In this document: positions 36,172 through 49,022 of the stretch, piece after piece
Position numbering within the stretch: position 1 is the first letter of the stretch
Layout: each line of letters starts with the position of its first letter
NCBI GenBank assembly: GCA_023634235.1
Contig: JAMKCF010000018.1
Span: 7,638,768 to 7,702,767, forward strand
Source: Pisaster brevispinus
Lineage: Eukaryota; Echinodermata; Asteroidea; Forcipulatida; Asteriidae
Length of the DNA: 64,000 bases
Direction: 5' to 3'
Position numbers and translations under genes: made by a program
The notes under the pieces: model-generated
Seen by the model: the letters and a program-made list of their open reading frames with translations, nothing else
Databases searched by the model: none
Told to the model about the DNA's origin: nothing

Positions 36172-39100
36172 TTACTTGGGTTGTACCACTGTTTGTAGGA
36201 AGGATACCATTTCCTTGACGACCTCGTCAGGGTAGACGTAGTGCACCATATGTGTTCCTTTTTCAAACTGTACTGATCTCTTGGTTGCCCCATCTATTGA
36301 GGAAGAAAATAATTATCATTATAATACGTCAGTTTCAAAAGTAAAAGAAAAGACCCACAAGTAAAAGGACCAAGTCTAGTCTTGGTGCAAGTCATTCTTA
36401 CTGGGTTAGTAAGTCAAGGGCAGTCAATCACTGCTGTAAATACACTCCCAAGATTGTTTGCTGAAAGCAGTTGTGGGCAAGTCTGTGTTTTCGGATCAGT
36501 GTTCGATCGTGATAGTTCAGTAACTAGTTACCAAACATTAGGCAAGTCAGATTTTTGAAAGAGCGCCCTCTGGTGTTCATTTGCAATAGCTCAGTCAATA
36601 GCAATAATACATCTTGAACTAAGATTAGCCAAAAGGATTTCAGGATTGGAGAATTTGGCACTCAAAGGCACTGGAGAAAAGTAAAAGGGCGATTACATGT
36701 AGAGCAAAGTGTTAGTGCAATGTTGTATCCTGATTTTGCAATAATCTCTCAAGAGAGACACTCCGTGCAAAACACTTTATCTCGGTGCCTATAGGCTTTG
36801 TGTGAACATCTGGGATATTTAAGACGATATATTTACTTTCTGAACTTTCAAGCTTGTGTCTAAGGTAAAAATTATCCATAGGAGATGTCATTGTTGCACT
36901 AACATGACTAGTTGCGCGGGCAGACCAACATATATTTCAGAAGACGGCATGTATGTGATCAAAGGTATGACCATCAATATTTAATACTACAGGGCAAAGC
37001 TTGACTACTGAAGTTACTGGCATAGGAAGATTATAAAGATCCTTTGTTTTGCATACTGTGATATCTTGAAACATTATTTATAAATACCTGGGACATTCTG
37101 ATTGGTCGAGAGGAGACCACAGGGCCATGTTTAAATGTGTGATATAAACACGGCAAGGAGTGTTAGGACATCTGCATGGCACGCAAGCTTACACAATACG
37201 CCTGTGCTCATTTACCCGGAATGCAATCAAATCATACTAGATCTCAGTGTAAAATATATTAGTACATGTGCGTACACACAACCGTTGAGCATCACATGCA
37301 ATTTTACTCTTTTGTGAAACAGAGCTGAGGATGTGACAGGAATTGAGAATTTACAAAAACATTTTACAGATTTTCCAATTCTCTTACGCTTTTAACAAAA
37401 AAGGTGATTATAAATGGGAATAAAACAGCAGTGACTCGGTCTTAAACGGCTGTTTAAAACCTTGCAATGAAGGAACTTGCCTCTTTTATCGCACGGCCAC
37501 GACCATGCCGGTTTTCAACAGCCGCTTATGCCCTCGCCACCACTCCTTCAGTCCCCAAATCAAAGAGTTGCTGCTCTTGCCTAAAAATCTGGAACCATCA
37601 TCTCCTTCAAAGGAGGTACGAATGTCATTACCCATCAATTTGAATCAAACTAGACAAACATCATCTCTTAAAAGCCATTTATTTGACATTTCAAAAGAAG
37701 AGTGAAGAGCCAAGGCTGGACACCACCTACATTTTGTTGCTTTGGTCCCCACAAGATTTTATCAGTTCTGCTTTTTTTTTCTTCAGAAATGTACCTTCGG
37801 ACTTTTCCATTTTGATGCCTTCTTTATCGTAATGGAGGGTGTCATTAAGATTTATCCCTAGCCTCTGAATGGTATCTTCCAAGACAGGTCGCTCGACAAA
37901 GTTATCATTACGACTGTAAATGCAGATTGCGGGTAAGTTGATCTCTGCAAGTCTGGCCACATTCGAAATAAACTGTAGATGGAAAAATACAGATGGAGTT
38001 GTCAAATTACAAAGTGATTGGATTTTGTGGGGAATAGACTAGCCCAAACATCTGACGTCACACTTCGAGGCTCATGAATAACGCCAGATACCAGCCAGAC
38101 CGGATGTTGCCAAACGTACCTTTGACCTAGCATTCATTTCACACGGACGCTTGCAGAACAAAACAACGCTACCTAAGATAAAGACAGGGGACCAGTCTAG
38201 GAACTCCTAATTGCTAAGCAAAGTGTGATGTCACAATACAAATCACTATACTGAAAACTCATCTTAAGATGAATCTTAGTGCTTTGTGAATTCGACCCCT
38301 GATCCATTCCCAGTATGCATCTGGGGATGTGCACATACTATTACTTCATTAACTAGTAAACTTCCACCTTGGTTGAATAACTCCCTACCGACTCCCTGGC
38401 TGAGCCAAAGTGTTAGAGTCTGGGGAATCAGGTTGGCTTGGTGTTTTCATTCCATGCCTTACACCTCAGTGGGCCCTGGTTTGAACCACACCTTTAATTG
38501 AGTTTTGCACGGGGGATGTGGATTGGGTTTTCAGTCCCTATCTCATTGCATGGAATTTTCCCCAGTAGCGGTTTTCCTCCCACATCTAAAACTGATAATT
38601 CTTCATCAACTTTTGTTCACTGGTATTACAGGTTACAACCAGAAACAACACCCAAAATTGAACTAAAATTTGCTCAGTCAGTTTCCCCTGATACTTGAAA
38701 TAAAAGTCGCATCCCCTTAAGGTGATCCCTCTGCTGCTGCTTCCCAGGTTGTATCGTAAACTTGGGTGTGATCCCTGGCTATATGGCAGTTACAGGTTGA
38801 ATGGCTTCTAACTGGCACCCCCATAGTCAGATATTGGCAAAAAAGGGAGATTGCCAATATAAGGGCTAGATAGCTCAGTTGGTAAAGTGCCAGCACATTA
38901 AACCAGAGGTCACAGACTCTCAGTTTCAAATCCCATGCTAGTCCATTTCTTCTTTGCTCATCCCAAAATTGAAATAAAAATGTAGTCAGTTTCCCTTGAG
39001 ATTTTACAAATAATAACAATAATATCTTCTCTACCTCTTTGAAGTTAAGCTGGGAACCTTCATAGAAAGAGAATACTTCTGAATCTCGTGTCAGCCCTCT

Positions 39101-42100
39101 TAGACCTGCTGAAGACACAATGCTTGATCCCAGTCTCCTGATTACTGAACCAATGAGCGGAATCTGGATGCCAAAGTACAGCACTATACCCAGAATATAA
39201 AAAAGCCAGTACGGACTGAATAGCCTGAAATAAAAAGGACGTGATCATCTTAAATCTAAGAAGTACCTATAAATAGTCAACTTGCAGGTACAACCATGTG
39301 TAAAAACTCTTTTGGGAGGAGTGTTTGTTCTGAAAAGAGCCAGTGCTGTCTCGAAGAGCCAACACTCCTCCCAAAAGGGATTTTACACATAGCTGTATCT
39401 GCAAGTTTACTATTTCGCATTTCTTCCACACCATGCAAAGCTTCAAACATCACTTATCTTAAAACTAGCAAAATTCAATCAGAAATCTTGGCCCAATATT
39501 ATAGAGCTGCTTCAGTAGAGAATACAACAAATTTCTCCAGTCAAATTGGTACATATGAAATGGCATTTTGGCTGGTGACCTTTTTTTTAAAAAGCACATT
39601 GTTTGCTTAGCTTATTTTCATGTTCAAGCAGCTCTATGAAATTGGGCCCAGCTTACGGGTGACAACCAGGGCAATATTTCATGAAAATATTCAGCAGAAA
39701 AATGGAGCTTAGCAAAATGTTATACCTAGAAGGTATTAGCAGGGAGTCACATAATATTTGTTACATGACATTTTGGCTGGTAATCTGTTTTTGCTAAGCA
39801 GGACTTTTCTCTGCTGAGCTACATTTTGTGCTTAACAGCTTGAAGAAATTGGTCCCATGTTCTATTTGAGAAGTGGTAGTTCTGAGATGAACCAGAACAG
39901 ACCCTTCCCATGAAGGTAAATTGCACACCGCTTGTGCACACTAACACAACTGGTGTGCAACATGAGGGAACAGTGTGCCCGTTTGTATGGTGGTGTGAAT
40001 GGCACGTGGCCATTTTCAGTTTGCAAAAAGCACTTCCATTTGATAATCTTAAAGTCTATGGGAAAGTTTTGAAGGGTCACCAATGGCCCCCGTAGCCTCC
40101 ATTAACTGGCCTGCTCAAGGACACCTGATTCAAGACAGGGACTCAAACCCAGTATCTGCCAATTTAGACACTCATGGTGCATGAACATTATTACCAAAGT
40201 CACTAGGACATTTGGTTTATTCTTTTTAAATATCTCAGCTCCCTCGTATGCCTGGGGAGTACAGCCTCCCAAGAATGTAGCCAGCAATATATACTAATCT
40301 CAAGAACCATCTCTGCCCTCACAGGTACCCATTTACCCCTGGGTGAAGCAAAGCAACTCCAGTTCAGTGTCTTGCTCAAAGACGCAAGAGTCATGACCAG
40401 GATTCGAACCCGCACTCTGATAACTTAGCCACCAGAACTTGAATCCAGTGAACAAGACCACTGCCCTGCAGTCTTGTGGATTTTCCCCAAAAATTTCAGC
40501 CCTGAGGAAGGAAGGTAGCCTTTAAAAAAATTCAAAAGTTTCCTTACTTGTGAGGCCTAGCACCAGCAGATGAAAGCAGACATATTGATTTAATACTGCC
40601 CTTGTGTGCTGGGTCAGCAGCTAACTGACATGTCACATGACCTCCCATGGAATGACCTGCCACCATGGCAACACTGTTAAAGAAAGGATGACAAATGTAA
40701 CCAGGTTTAAAAGACATTTCAAAGTGCAGTGAGCCAACCTGGACTTAAAAGTAAATAGTCCCAGTTCTTTGAAATCTCATAAAATTCAAAGTACATCTGT
40801 AATTGTTTGCCGTAAAGAAAACAATATTTTATCAGCAACTATTCTTATTTTCTTATTCAATATCAAAGCACACAAACCGTAGTGAGGCTTGAAGAAAAAT
40901 AGTTTGGGGCCTCTCAATGTATATTAATCATAGGTTGTAATTACTAGTTTGTGCACAGGGTACCAGAGAAAGATGGCACCTAAGCCATTAACACAGATTT
41001 TAACCAATATCCACCTGACTAGTCACAGTACATAAAAATTGTTCCTGCCTAAGCCCAATGTAATGCTTTACAAAATACTATTTACTGCCTTGCACGTACA
41101 CACACCCAAACAAACTGTATACTGTTGGAAAGAGTAGGCCTACACGATTTTCTTTAATGTGATGTACTTTTTGCCACGTTCCCCCCACTCTTATCACTAG
41201 TAATGAGTATAAAGAAAGACACTAACGTCTTGTCCATCTACAGGTTTTCCCGTAATTAGGTGGTAAAAGCATTTGTGTGTTGAATGGGAAACCCCGTAGT
41301 TAGGCAGATATGGGTTAAGCAGAAAGTACTTGTATGTGCAAACTTTAGCATGGAGTCAGAGAAAAGTATTGTGCATTACAAATTATATAGGCTGGACAAC
41401 CATTGCTATTAATAATAATTAGGCCTATAAGTTGATTGATTTACATGTATATAGCCCAATTTCCACAAAAACATGTTCAAATGTGGTTTACATTGCAGCA
41501 TTCCTTCAAAAATACACCATTAACCAACACGATAAACAAAGATAAACACCCAGAACTAAGATAGATTAAAACATTCCAGATTTTAAAAAGCATCAATACA
41601 AAATTATACTTTAGATGGCATACAGCGTTATTATATAACACAGATAAAAGGGAACAAGGGAAACTAAGCAAAACATTTCTTCTCATATAAAATTTGTCAG
41701 CTCAACGGCCCGTTTAAAAATGAGTCCTAGTGTACATGATGAAGAGGCAGTGTTGCGCTTTGATGTGAATCACACAATATTTACACTAGCAACAACAACA
41801 AAAAGCAAGGGAAAGACATTTACCTTTTGATGCCTAGCTTTGAGAGAAGTTCCTTGATGACTATAGCTTTGTGCTCAGTTGTGTGATTATAGGCACCATC
41901 TGGGTCTAATTCTGTTAACCCCATACCTACAGGTACGGCACATCAGAAGCAAAGAAACTGATGAATTTTTAGTCAAGCAGGGCTGAAGATAATCTGAGGT
42001 AATGGCAGCTATGACCTTTAGTACCCCTGATCTAGGCCTAGCTAACCCTTAAAAGTAAGATTTGGAACATTAACTTTGCGCAGTGGATATACAATCTAGT

Positions 42101-45100
42101 TAATTTCGCAGTCACACATGGTACATAAACATGAATAATCTGGGGGCCATTAGGAAATGCACTTGCAAGGTTTTTCTTTCAAGGTTTATGCAAACTATTA
42201 ATCCAAAACTATTTTTAATGCTATCTAAAAATAAAATAATATATTTGCCATAAGTAAAGTAGTATTGAAATGTAAAAGTCAAAGTATAAGGATGTTAAAA
42301 GCAAATGTCTTTATTAGATATACAAAATAATGTCATAATAAAGTTATGATTCCATGAAAAGACAAACATAGAAAAATAAGTTAATGAAAAGTAAAAAACA
42401 AATATAGTATGGTTATAATACTCAGTGTCGATTCTCTGAATTATTTGTGTACAATTTTCACTATAAAGGCACCATAAATAGTAGGTACATGTAAGTGCAC
42501 ACAAATGCAAAAAAATAGATAATTGCAAGACATTTCGACCCTATCAGAGTATTTTCCAAGGCTAAATGACAATGCAAAACACCAAGTACAACTGGTGTAA
42601 CGGACTGTTTCTGTTACACCAGTATATACTTATATGTGTTCTGTTGTGTTGTGTCGTTCAGCCTTTGAGCATTTTACATTATACCAGGGGTATACCATTG
42701 GTTGGTAAGCAATTTGCAACAGTCAATTTCTCATTCATACAAAAATATGAAAAAATGGACAGTTATTCAACTGTTCAAGTAAAAAATGAGAAAGCAGTAA
42801 ACACACACAAATGTTATAACAAAGATTTGATTATGTCAGAAATCTGTGGATAAAAAACATGCGAAAATTCAGGGAAATTAATAATGCAGAATGAGAATTA
42901 CAATGAGAGTTTACATTGATAAATTGCATTCGAGATAATTTTTACAACATAATATGAATGCACGATATTAACATTTCATTCAAGTGAAGGATAAGAAAGC
43001 AGTGTATAACAAGATACAGGTTACATGTATATGTCAGAAATCTGTGGAGAAAAGACTTTGAAAGCAAGAACATCAACAAGAAAATTCACAAAAGTTATTA
43101 TTGCAAAATTACATTGTAGTTCATCAGTGCTACATGTAAATTGCAATTTAGATGTGTATAGCCCAATTGAATGTAGGCTATGAATATTTCATTCAAATAC
43201 AACACAAGAAAGTAGTAGGCACATAGAAAAATATTGTCACAAAGTATCAGTTATGTTAGAAATCTGTGGAGACAAGATTTTAAGAACAAGAAAATCAAAA
43301 ATTACAAGAAAATTCAGAAAAAAATATAATGCAGAGTCACAATGTACAAACTGTAGTTCAACAGCAATAAATTGCACTTTAGATTTGACATACAAGTAAA
43401 AATATGAAATTGACTGTACAATATCAATCATTGAAATTGCAAAGTAACAACACAAATGGAGAGATAGAAGGGGTGAAAATAGTTCGGGAATAAATAGGCA
43501 ATGGGAACAGTGGGAAAAGAGCAATAGTATGTTATAATATTAACAGTGAAAGCAGTTATCATCAATGTCATGTTTCAGTTAAAGAATTGGAGACTTTGGA
43601 ACTCGAGGTGGCAGCAGACTTACCAGGTAAATATCTATTGTTTACGTAGTTCTGAGCATGCTCACATTTCACGAGAACAATACATGGTAAGTCTGCTGCC
43701 ACCTAGTGTCCCCGAAAATCTCCCGATATACAAACCCAATTCGCAACATCTTCACCTGTGATAAATCTTGGTTTGAATATTTTGCAGAGATGCCAGCAAA
43801 GAAGCTCTGTGCTCCCGAGCCGTAAAATATTTTGCTGTACAAACCTGACAAAGGAAGAGCTAAATAAATTTCTTTCATGCACACGCTGATTAACACATAT
43901 TACATTTGCATGATATTGACGCAAAAACCTGTTATTACAATAAATTCAATCTACATGTATGGTCTACACACCTATTCTTTATACTAGCATAGATTTTGTT
44001 TCAAATCCACAGAATGTAGCTGTGTGGGTTGTCAGTGTAAGGGGTCTATTGACCCCCTTGCTTCAATGTCACTTGCAGCTACTGTTTGCCATGCACACCA
44101 TTTCTGGAGTCAACTAGCAAGCTTGTAAACTCCGCATTGCAAAAACACAGGGACATTGATTGTCAACTCAAAATGGCACAACCAAGATCACTATGATGAA
44201 CTGGGTAAAATAACATATACATTTTTCTGTGAGCTTCTACACCTTAAAGACTAAGCAGTTTGCACAGTTTGTCACTTCACACTGTGGAGTGACATAGAAG
44301 AAGAGGACAGTGGAGGAAGTGTCCACACCAATTTGTTTGGACTTGGATAAAATTGGAATGCCGGACCATTTGGGCTTCTGACCCCAGTCCAACTGAATCA
44401 CTTTGGCAATTGGAAATTGACCCCTTACACAATGTCAGCGCACTTACATGCGCCTATCCTGTCTGCCATTTGGGAGTCAAAATGTACACAAAGCAGGGCT
44501 CGAATTTGACACTGGACCGCTGGCCCGAGGCCAGTGATTTGAGCCTCGGGCCAGTAAACTCATGACCTGACAAGTCCGGCGGTCTTGTGTTTTTTAATTG
44601 AATAATAGCCACTATGTAATATCTTTTAAAATAGAAAGAAATGGTATTCAGATGTTGACCTCGAGTCTAGTACAATTCTCTTCAGTATCAAGACAAAATA
44701 ATGAGATACATTGTAAATCTTCTCTTAATAGTGCATATTGCATATTAAACTGTGTAGAAAGCTCTTTCTCATGAAGATTCTGGTCTTGTGAAATAAATTC
44801 TGGTCCAGTAAACATTTTTAGCAACAAGCCCTGCGGCCTTGTGGAATTTTACCCCGAATTCGAGCCCTGCAAAGGAATCGACCCCCAAAATAGTGGCAAT
44901 GGTAGATGCGCATTGTGTGGAGGTGCATTCCGCGTTGTGCAAGGGGCAATTGAGAGACTTGGTACTTTAAGGGTTCGACGTTGTCGAAAATAATATCATA
45001 CCTGGCAAGTTGGGTAAAATGACCCTGTACCCATGTGAAGTGAGACCGTGTATTAGATGCCTGTAAGATTTATGGGTGGCTGGTGCACCATGTACACATA

Positions 45101-45630
45101 GGATAACCGGCCCAGTCTTGTCACCTTCATCTGCGTACACTACCTGTTCAAAATGAAAACAGTTTATAATTTTGATGCTATTTCTCCTTTTTCAACTTGC
45201 CCTGTGGGCTACTACAAACTGCGCAACCTACTTGTTTAATTGCTCATATCTCTCACTTTTCAGATATGAATAATACATTTTTTTTATGTGTTAATTTATT
45301 TTTGACTGTGTGAATGTAACTTCATTTTACCATTAAACTAATTGTGATCACTACCACTAACAAATCAGAAATATACATTTATGACAAAACATGTTTTTAA
45401 AAAGTGCTACTAAAACTTCCCGCGGGCAAGTAAAATGTTGAGTTAAATTTCATAACCAATTGGCAATCATGTCAATATTATATCAAAAGTGCACTCGCAA
45501 ATGGCTTATTTTACAGATGTACCTTAAATCTCGTTCCCAGCGCTTGTACTTCCTCAGTGTGCATTGTAAATGTGTAAGCAGGCTTCTTGGTGTGGCCACC
45601 TCTTTTATTCTCGCTGTTTGAATCACCCAT
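36172..45630 (-). CDS. Alpha/beta hydrolase of the DUF1057 type (7 coding exons)
   Basis: Minus-strand exons in order: 45630-45523, 45143-45002, 41926-41824, 40673-40548, 39224-39035, 37972-37795, 36293-36172. They join in frame to 969 nt, giving 322 aa. The oxyanion-hole HG lies in ILCVHGAPATHKSYRHL (about residue 54). The nucleophile elbow is GHSMGG with Ser126. The likely acid is Asp246 in YSRNDNFVERPV, and the likely base is His297 or His300 in GTHMVHYVYPDEVV. The layout and these motifs match the nematode/invertebrate alpha/beta hydrolases grouped as DUF1057, whose substrate is unknown. A hydrophobic stretch at about 165-185 (YWLFYILGIVLYFGIQIPL) could be a membrane-associated cap. All catalytic positions are present, so the enzyme is probably active. 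The ATG in the first coding exon lies 2 nt after a splice acceptor, so at least one 5'UTR exon lies upstream. Symbol left open. Confidence 0.85.
38668..39005 (+). mobile_element. tRNA-containing SINE, near full length
   Basis: Order: tail-like cagtcagtttcccctgat, ggtgatccctctgctgctgc, gcagttacaggttgaatggc, tRNA-like gctagatagctcagttggta, then the tail gtagtcagtttcccttgaga. It lies in the hydrolase intron between exons 5 and 6; its sequence fuses with exon 5 in an over-long minus-strand ORF. Confidence 0.65.
39279..39407. mobile_element. Fold-back MITE with AACTTGCAG ends
   Basis: It pairs aacttgcaggtacaaccatg with a reverse-complement right arm, plus ttttgggaggagtgtt/aacactcctcccaaaa. It lies in hydrolase intron 4, just upstream (minus strand) of coding exon 5. 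Confidence 0.85.
39490..39648. mobile_element. Fold-back MITE, GGCCCAAT...ATTGGGCC
   Basis: The ends ggcccaatattatagagctg and cagctctatgaaattgggcc are inverted. Same family as 27964-28070. Confidence 0.85.
40100..40470 (-). mobile_element. tRNA-derived SINE with Nin-DC-like central domain
   Basis: On the minus strand a tRNA-like head with a B-box (gggttcgaatcctggtcatg) is followed by cttgcgtctttgagcaagac and ggggtaaatgggtacctgtg. The second part resembles the central domain shared by many metazoan SINEs (Nin-DC). That name is from memory and not checked by alignment. Confidence 0.55.
42700..43460. repeat. Three degenerate tandem repeats of about 200-220 bp
   Basis: gt(c/t)agaaatctgtgga recurs at about 42835, 43032 and 43254, with aagaaaattca and attcatt(c) blocks around each. 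AT-rich, in hydrolase intron 2. Confidence 0.7.
43606..43704. mobile_element. Fold-back MITE, AGGTGGCAGCAGACTTACC ends
   Basis: aggtggcagcagacttacca and tggtaagtctgctgccacct are perfect reverse complements. A diverged relative is at 61865-61948. Confidence 0.9.
44494..44869. mobile_element. Short TIR element, CAGGGCTCGAATT...AATTCGAGCCCTG (copy 2)
   Basis: A perfect 13-bp terminal inverted repeat encloses 376 bp with no ORF of note, and caaag lies directly outside both ends as a possible 5-bp target duplication. The interior shares tgaggccagtgattt and acaagtccggcgg with copy 1. It lies between coding exons 2 and 3 of the hydrolase gene. Confidence 0.65.
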
Positions 45631-46196
45631 GTCTGAAAGTGATAAACACAACTCACAAACTTTTTAAAATGCTAACAAATGTTGTCTTCGTACATAAAAA
45701 TACTTTCAATTCTAAATTTTCAAATAAGTAGACCGCTTTGATCAGACTTAGAGCTGTTTAAAGTGAAGACTTTTGGGGTGGTTTTAAAACAACAGTGACT
45801 AGTGACTAGGTGTGATCCATACCAACCGAAGCAAGTCAATTCCTCCTACCCAAGTTGTTTCGCACGCAAAATATTTAGCCCCGTCATTTTGTACCACAAT
45901 CCTTTCACACCCTAGTCATTTCGTACCCAAGCCGATTTTATGAAAGGCAGTTGCCTTCCTATCCTTTGATGAAGCCCAAGACTTCACGCTGTCAGTCACA
46001 GAAGTCAGCATCATCATATTCTTAGAGATCCTATCCAGTTACAAGTACACTGAAAGGAGATTTTAAAAACCACATGCTACACTAAGTCTAATGAGACTGT
46101 CAGTGTCAATCACATTACAATTTGCTGCCAAAGCTGTTACGTCAGCCCTCGGTCACCAAATGTACCAACTGGTCCAAAAAGTCTTGTGTAGGTTAG

Positions 46197-46366
46197 TCCA
46201 GTGTCATAAGGGAAGTCTGTCCCCCGCAGATTCTTTCCCCCATATAGAAAATTAACATGGGCTGAAGGAAGATGATGCAAAAGAGGGCGCTATCAGAAGA
46301 AGTTTGCTCACAGTTCACCGTGTTGGGGGACAGAATCTCCGGCGGGAAATAATCTCCTGTCACACC
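46197..46366. mobile_element. Fold-back MITE, GGGGACAGAATCTCC family
   Basis: It shares aaattaacatgggc and agagggcgctatcagaagaa with 13946-14092. It lies upstream of the first coding exon of the hydrolase gene. Confidence 0.75.
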
Positions 46367-46755
46367 GGTACACACAAACAGCAATAAACCATGGGTGTGA
46401 CTTCAATTTCTGCTGGCATAGTGCTATATAGGCCAACTTTTCATGCTGCCATGAAAGCCATGTTTTTGTAATTTGCATCTTTCTCCTTTGGCTTTGGTGA
46501 ACGAAAATAACTGCACTTTAACATGTACACACAGTATGACTTTTGTTGGTCAGGTTCATGGATTGGTTGATTCAGGCTGGTTAGCACTATTAATGTTTGT
46601 TTATTTTCAGTTTATTAATAATAGAACTTGGAACAGAAGAAGTTACTCAAATATCATTATTCTACTAAAAAAAAGTGGTTCCAAGTACTACTTAATATCT
46701 ATCTATGTAGGTATTTTTTTTTCCAAAACAAAATAATAATAGTATACAGACTAGG

Positions 46756-46785
46756 CCTACCCCTACCCCTACCCCTACCCCTACC
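46756..46785. repeat. (CCCCTA)n microsatellite
   Basis: Four to five copies of ctaccc. It resembles but does not match the animal telomere repeat CCCTAA. Confidence 0.85.
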
Positions 46786-47063
46786 AATACCATGCCTACC
46801 CTACCTACTTAGTTACATACAAGTTACAACTCAGAAGTTACTTGGATTTTGGAATAGATAAGCCATTTTTTATTTTTATAACCATGTATAATAATATACT
46901 ATTATAGTATCGTTTTGAACAATGCAAATGACGACAAGTGACATTATCATTATACAATTTACAACTTCGTCTTGTTTATATTACATCATGCATTATTATT
47001 TAGTGACCGAGTGGGTCAGTGAGCACAGTATACAAATAGTAATAGTGATACAATTATGAATTA

Positions 47064-48121
47064 CAGTCATTTGACCAGTTCGGGATCACTTTTTGAATTC
47101 ACATTGTTTTTGGTTGCAATCTCTTTGACATTTTAAACCAAAAAGTTTATCAGTTTACCTAAACATGTTATAAAACTCACCAAGTATCCACCGACAAAAA
47201 AAGATTAGTACTTTTGAAGAGGCTTTGAGAAAAGTATTGTCACCTGTTTGACCAGTTCAGGATCAGTTGATTTTATTCTGAATCAGTAGCTTGCCCTCTA
47301 TTGCAAACCAATACTCCCATTCATAAAACTGTCTCTCAAGGACACAAACTTCACAAGTGTGTTGGCATGGACATGGACTTCCTTTCTCCAGAGAATTTCA
47401 TGCAAGTGTATTCAACAGCAGCGCAAAAATCCAGCAACAAAAACACAAAACAACAGCAAAGGCAAATGAAAAGGTGAAGCACGCCTAAAATAAAAGCAAC
47501 ATTGACCCAAATATCTATACTTACAGTCGCAATTTCCTCCTCCAAGTTTCATTTTCTCACAAAAAAACAATATTTCTACAAGAATTTGTTGAAGAAATGT
47601 ATCTTAAAAGCAACAAATAAACTTTCGACTGCAGCAGTAAGATTTTACCTCACTGAGTGCGGCACCATTTGACGCAATGAGAGATGCTGAGTAGTGAGTG
47701 TCCCGAACTGGTCAAGGGTACGATGCCCCCCAAAAGACGATTTTGGTAATTTCGTCTCCTCAAAAAAACAAGACGACTGCTCAGTATTTGCCTGAAATAT
47801 TTTTTACACATTCTAAGCATTTAACATAAATGTTATTCGCCCTGGCGTTCAAATTTTAAAGGTGAGAAGTTTTAACAGCGTTTTTCAACCAACATTTTTT
47901 TTTTTAATAATGATCAAAATCGCAGACAAACTTCAAGAAAATGGCCATAATTTATTTGTTGATGAAGTTTGGAACCTTATTTTGGGTTTGTTGGTTTATT
48001 GCATGTCATTCTTCACATGTATCAACAGAAATTGGTAATGTGAGAAGTAACTTAATTATGGGGTTGTTGAAGTTGAAGTGATCCCGAACTGGTCAATGAT
48101 CCCGAACTGGTCAAATGACTG
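47064..48121. mobile_element. Tc1/mariner-like non-autonomous element, 1058 bp
   Basis: The terminal inverted repeat CAGTCATTTGACCAGTTCGG... ends in ...CCGAACTGGTCAAATGACTG, with TA on both sides (47062-47063, 48122-48123). Extra copies of the core (tgaccagttc / gaactggtca) lie inside at about 47247, 47703 and 48083. No transposase frame is visible. It lies in the putative 5'UTR intron of the hydrolase gene. Confidence 0.7.
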
Positions 48122-48280
48122 TATAACAATTCCAATCAACATGATCAATGACTTGAGTGATTGATTTGACTTGAGGTAGAAAATACAATACAAATACAAA
48201 GAGACACAACTTTTTTGAACTACTGCTACTGACTGGTGAGCTATGTATTAATATATGTCAGCCTCTAAGGAAATACTTAC

Positions 48281-48490
48281 CTTGGAAATGTGTAATTTTG
48301 TGTAAAAACGAAATGTTAAAAAAGATTCTTGCTTCTGCCGTCGACGACAACCCTGACAAAATGTGTACTGCGCCCTCAAGTGTTGATCTAACATCACTAC
48401 TAATATTCACCAAGTTCAAAAGGCCACTAGCGCGGTGTATCATTGGGCAGACGCATGGGCACATGTGAAAATACCATGAACGCCTGATTT
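48281..48490 (-). other. Probable non-coding first exon of the DUF1057 hydrolase gene
   Basis: On the minus strand a consensus donor, CCAAG|gtaagt, lies at 48281/48280. It is the only strong one seen between the first coding exon (acceptor just above 45632) and the divergent HORMAD1 start. The upper limit is a guess; a short ORF inside it is not conserved with anything I recognise. The intron would contain the Tc1/mariner-like element at 47064-48121. Confidence 0.4.
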
Positions 48491-48499
48491 TCATTTAAG

Positions 48500-49022
48500 T
48501 CGTTTTTACTTGTTAACCGAAGTTTGTTTTAGTAAATTTACAGCAATTTTGATTTGAGTCACATAAAAGAAGCTTTCAAAACTACAATGGTGTCAATTCT
48601 GCGTAGGCCCTGACCGACTTTTTCGATTTGTCTAATTTTGCAGACGACATGACGTCATCGACTCTGATTTTGGCGCTAAACTTTTGTGACTCGCGCGACC
48701 TTCATAACTTTTTTTGTACAGAACATTAACACATCACGTGCACAACAACATACAACACACGCGCAGCACAAAAACGCACGGCATATTATGATTTTTTTTT
48801 CTGAAGCACCGTTGTTTCGTCAAGTTTTCGTTTCAAGTAAACGGAGTATTTACTGGATATTCCTCAACGTTCAACATTTTGAATTAAAGGCATCTCGTTT
48901 CCTCCAGCAGGCTTTCAGGATTTTTGCAGAGAATTTGTCACGACACACTTTTCTTTCGCGTTTCACAACCTTGTTTATTCCTCTATTATTTTCCCTCCTT
49001 CGACCACAAAAGCAAGGTAGCA
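48500..49022. promoter_or_regulatory. Divergent promoter region between the hydrolase and HORMAD1
   Basis: The hydrolase gene runs left and HORMAD1 runs right from this interval. It is relatively free of the repeats that fill the rest of the window and contains TGACGTCA (CRE-type) near 48651 and CACGTG near 48735. No TATA box is evident. The shared-promoter reading is inference from gene order. Confidence 0.4.

Noticed and set aside
38717..39184. 155-aa minus-strand ORF
   Set aside because: It is coding exon 5 of the hydrolase read past its donor into intron and SINE sequence.
36172..45630. Assigning the hydrolase to a named ABHD or epoxide hydrolase gene
   Set aside because: Motifs fit alpha/beta hydrolases in general and DUF1057 best; no residue pattern supports a specific named vertebrate member.
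46756..46785. Possible interstitial telomere repeat
   Set aside because: The unit is CCCCTA, not CCCTAA, and the tract is short.
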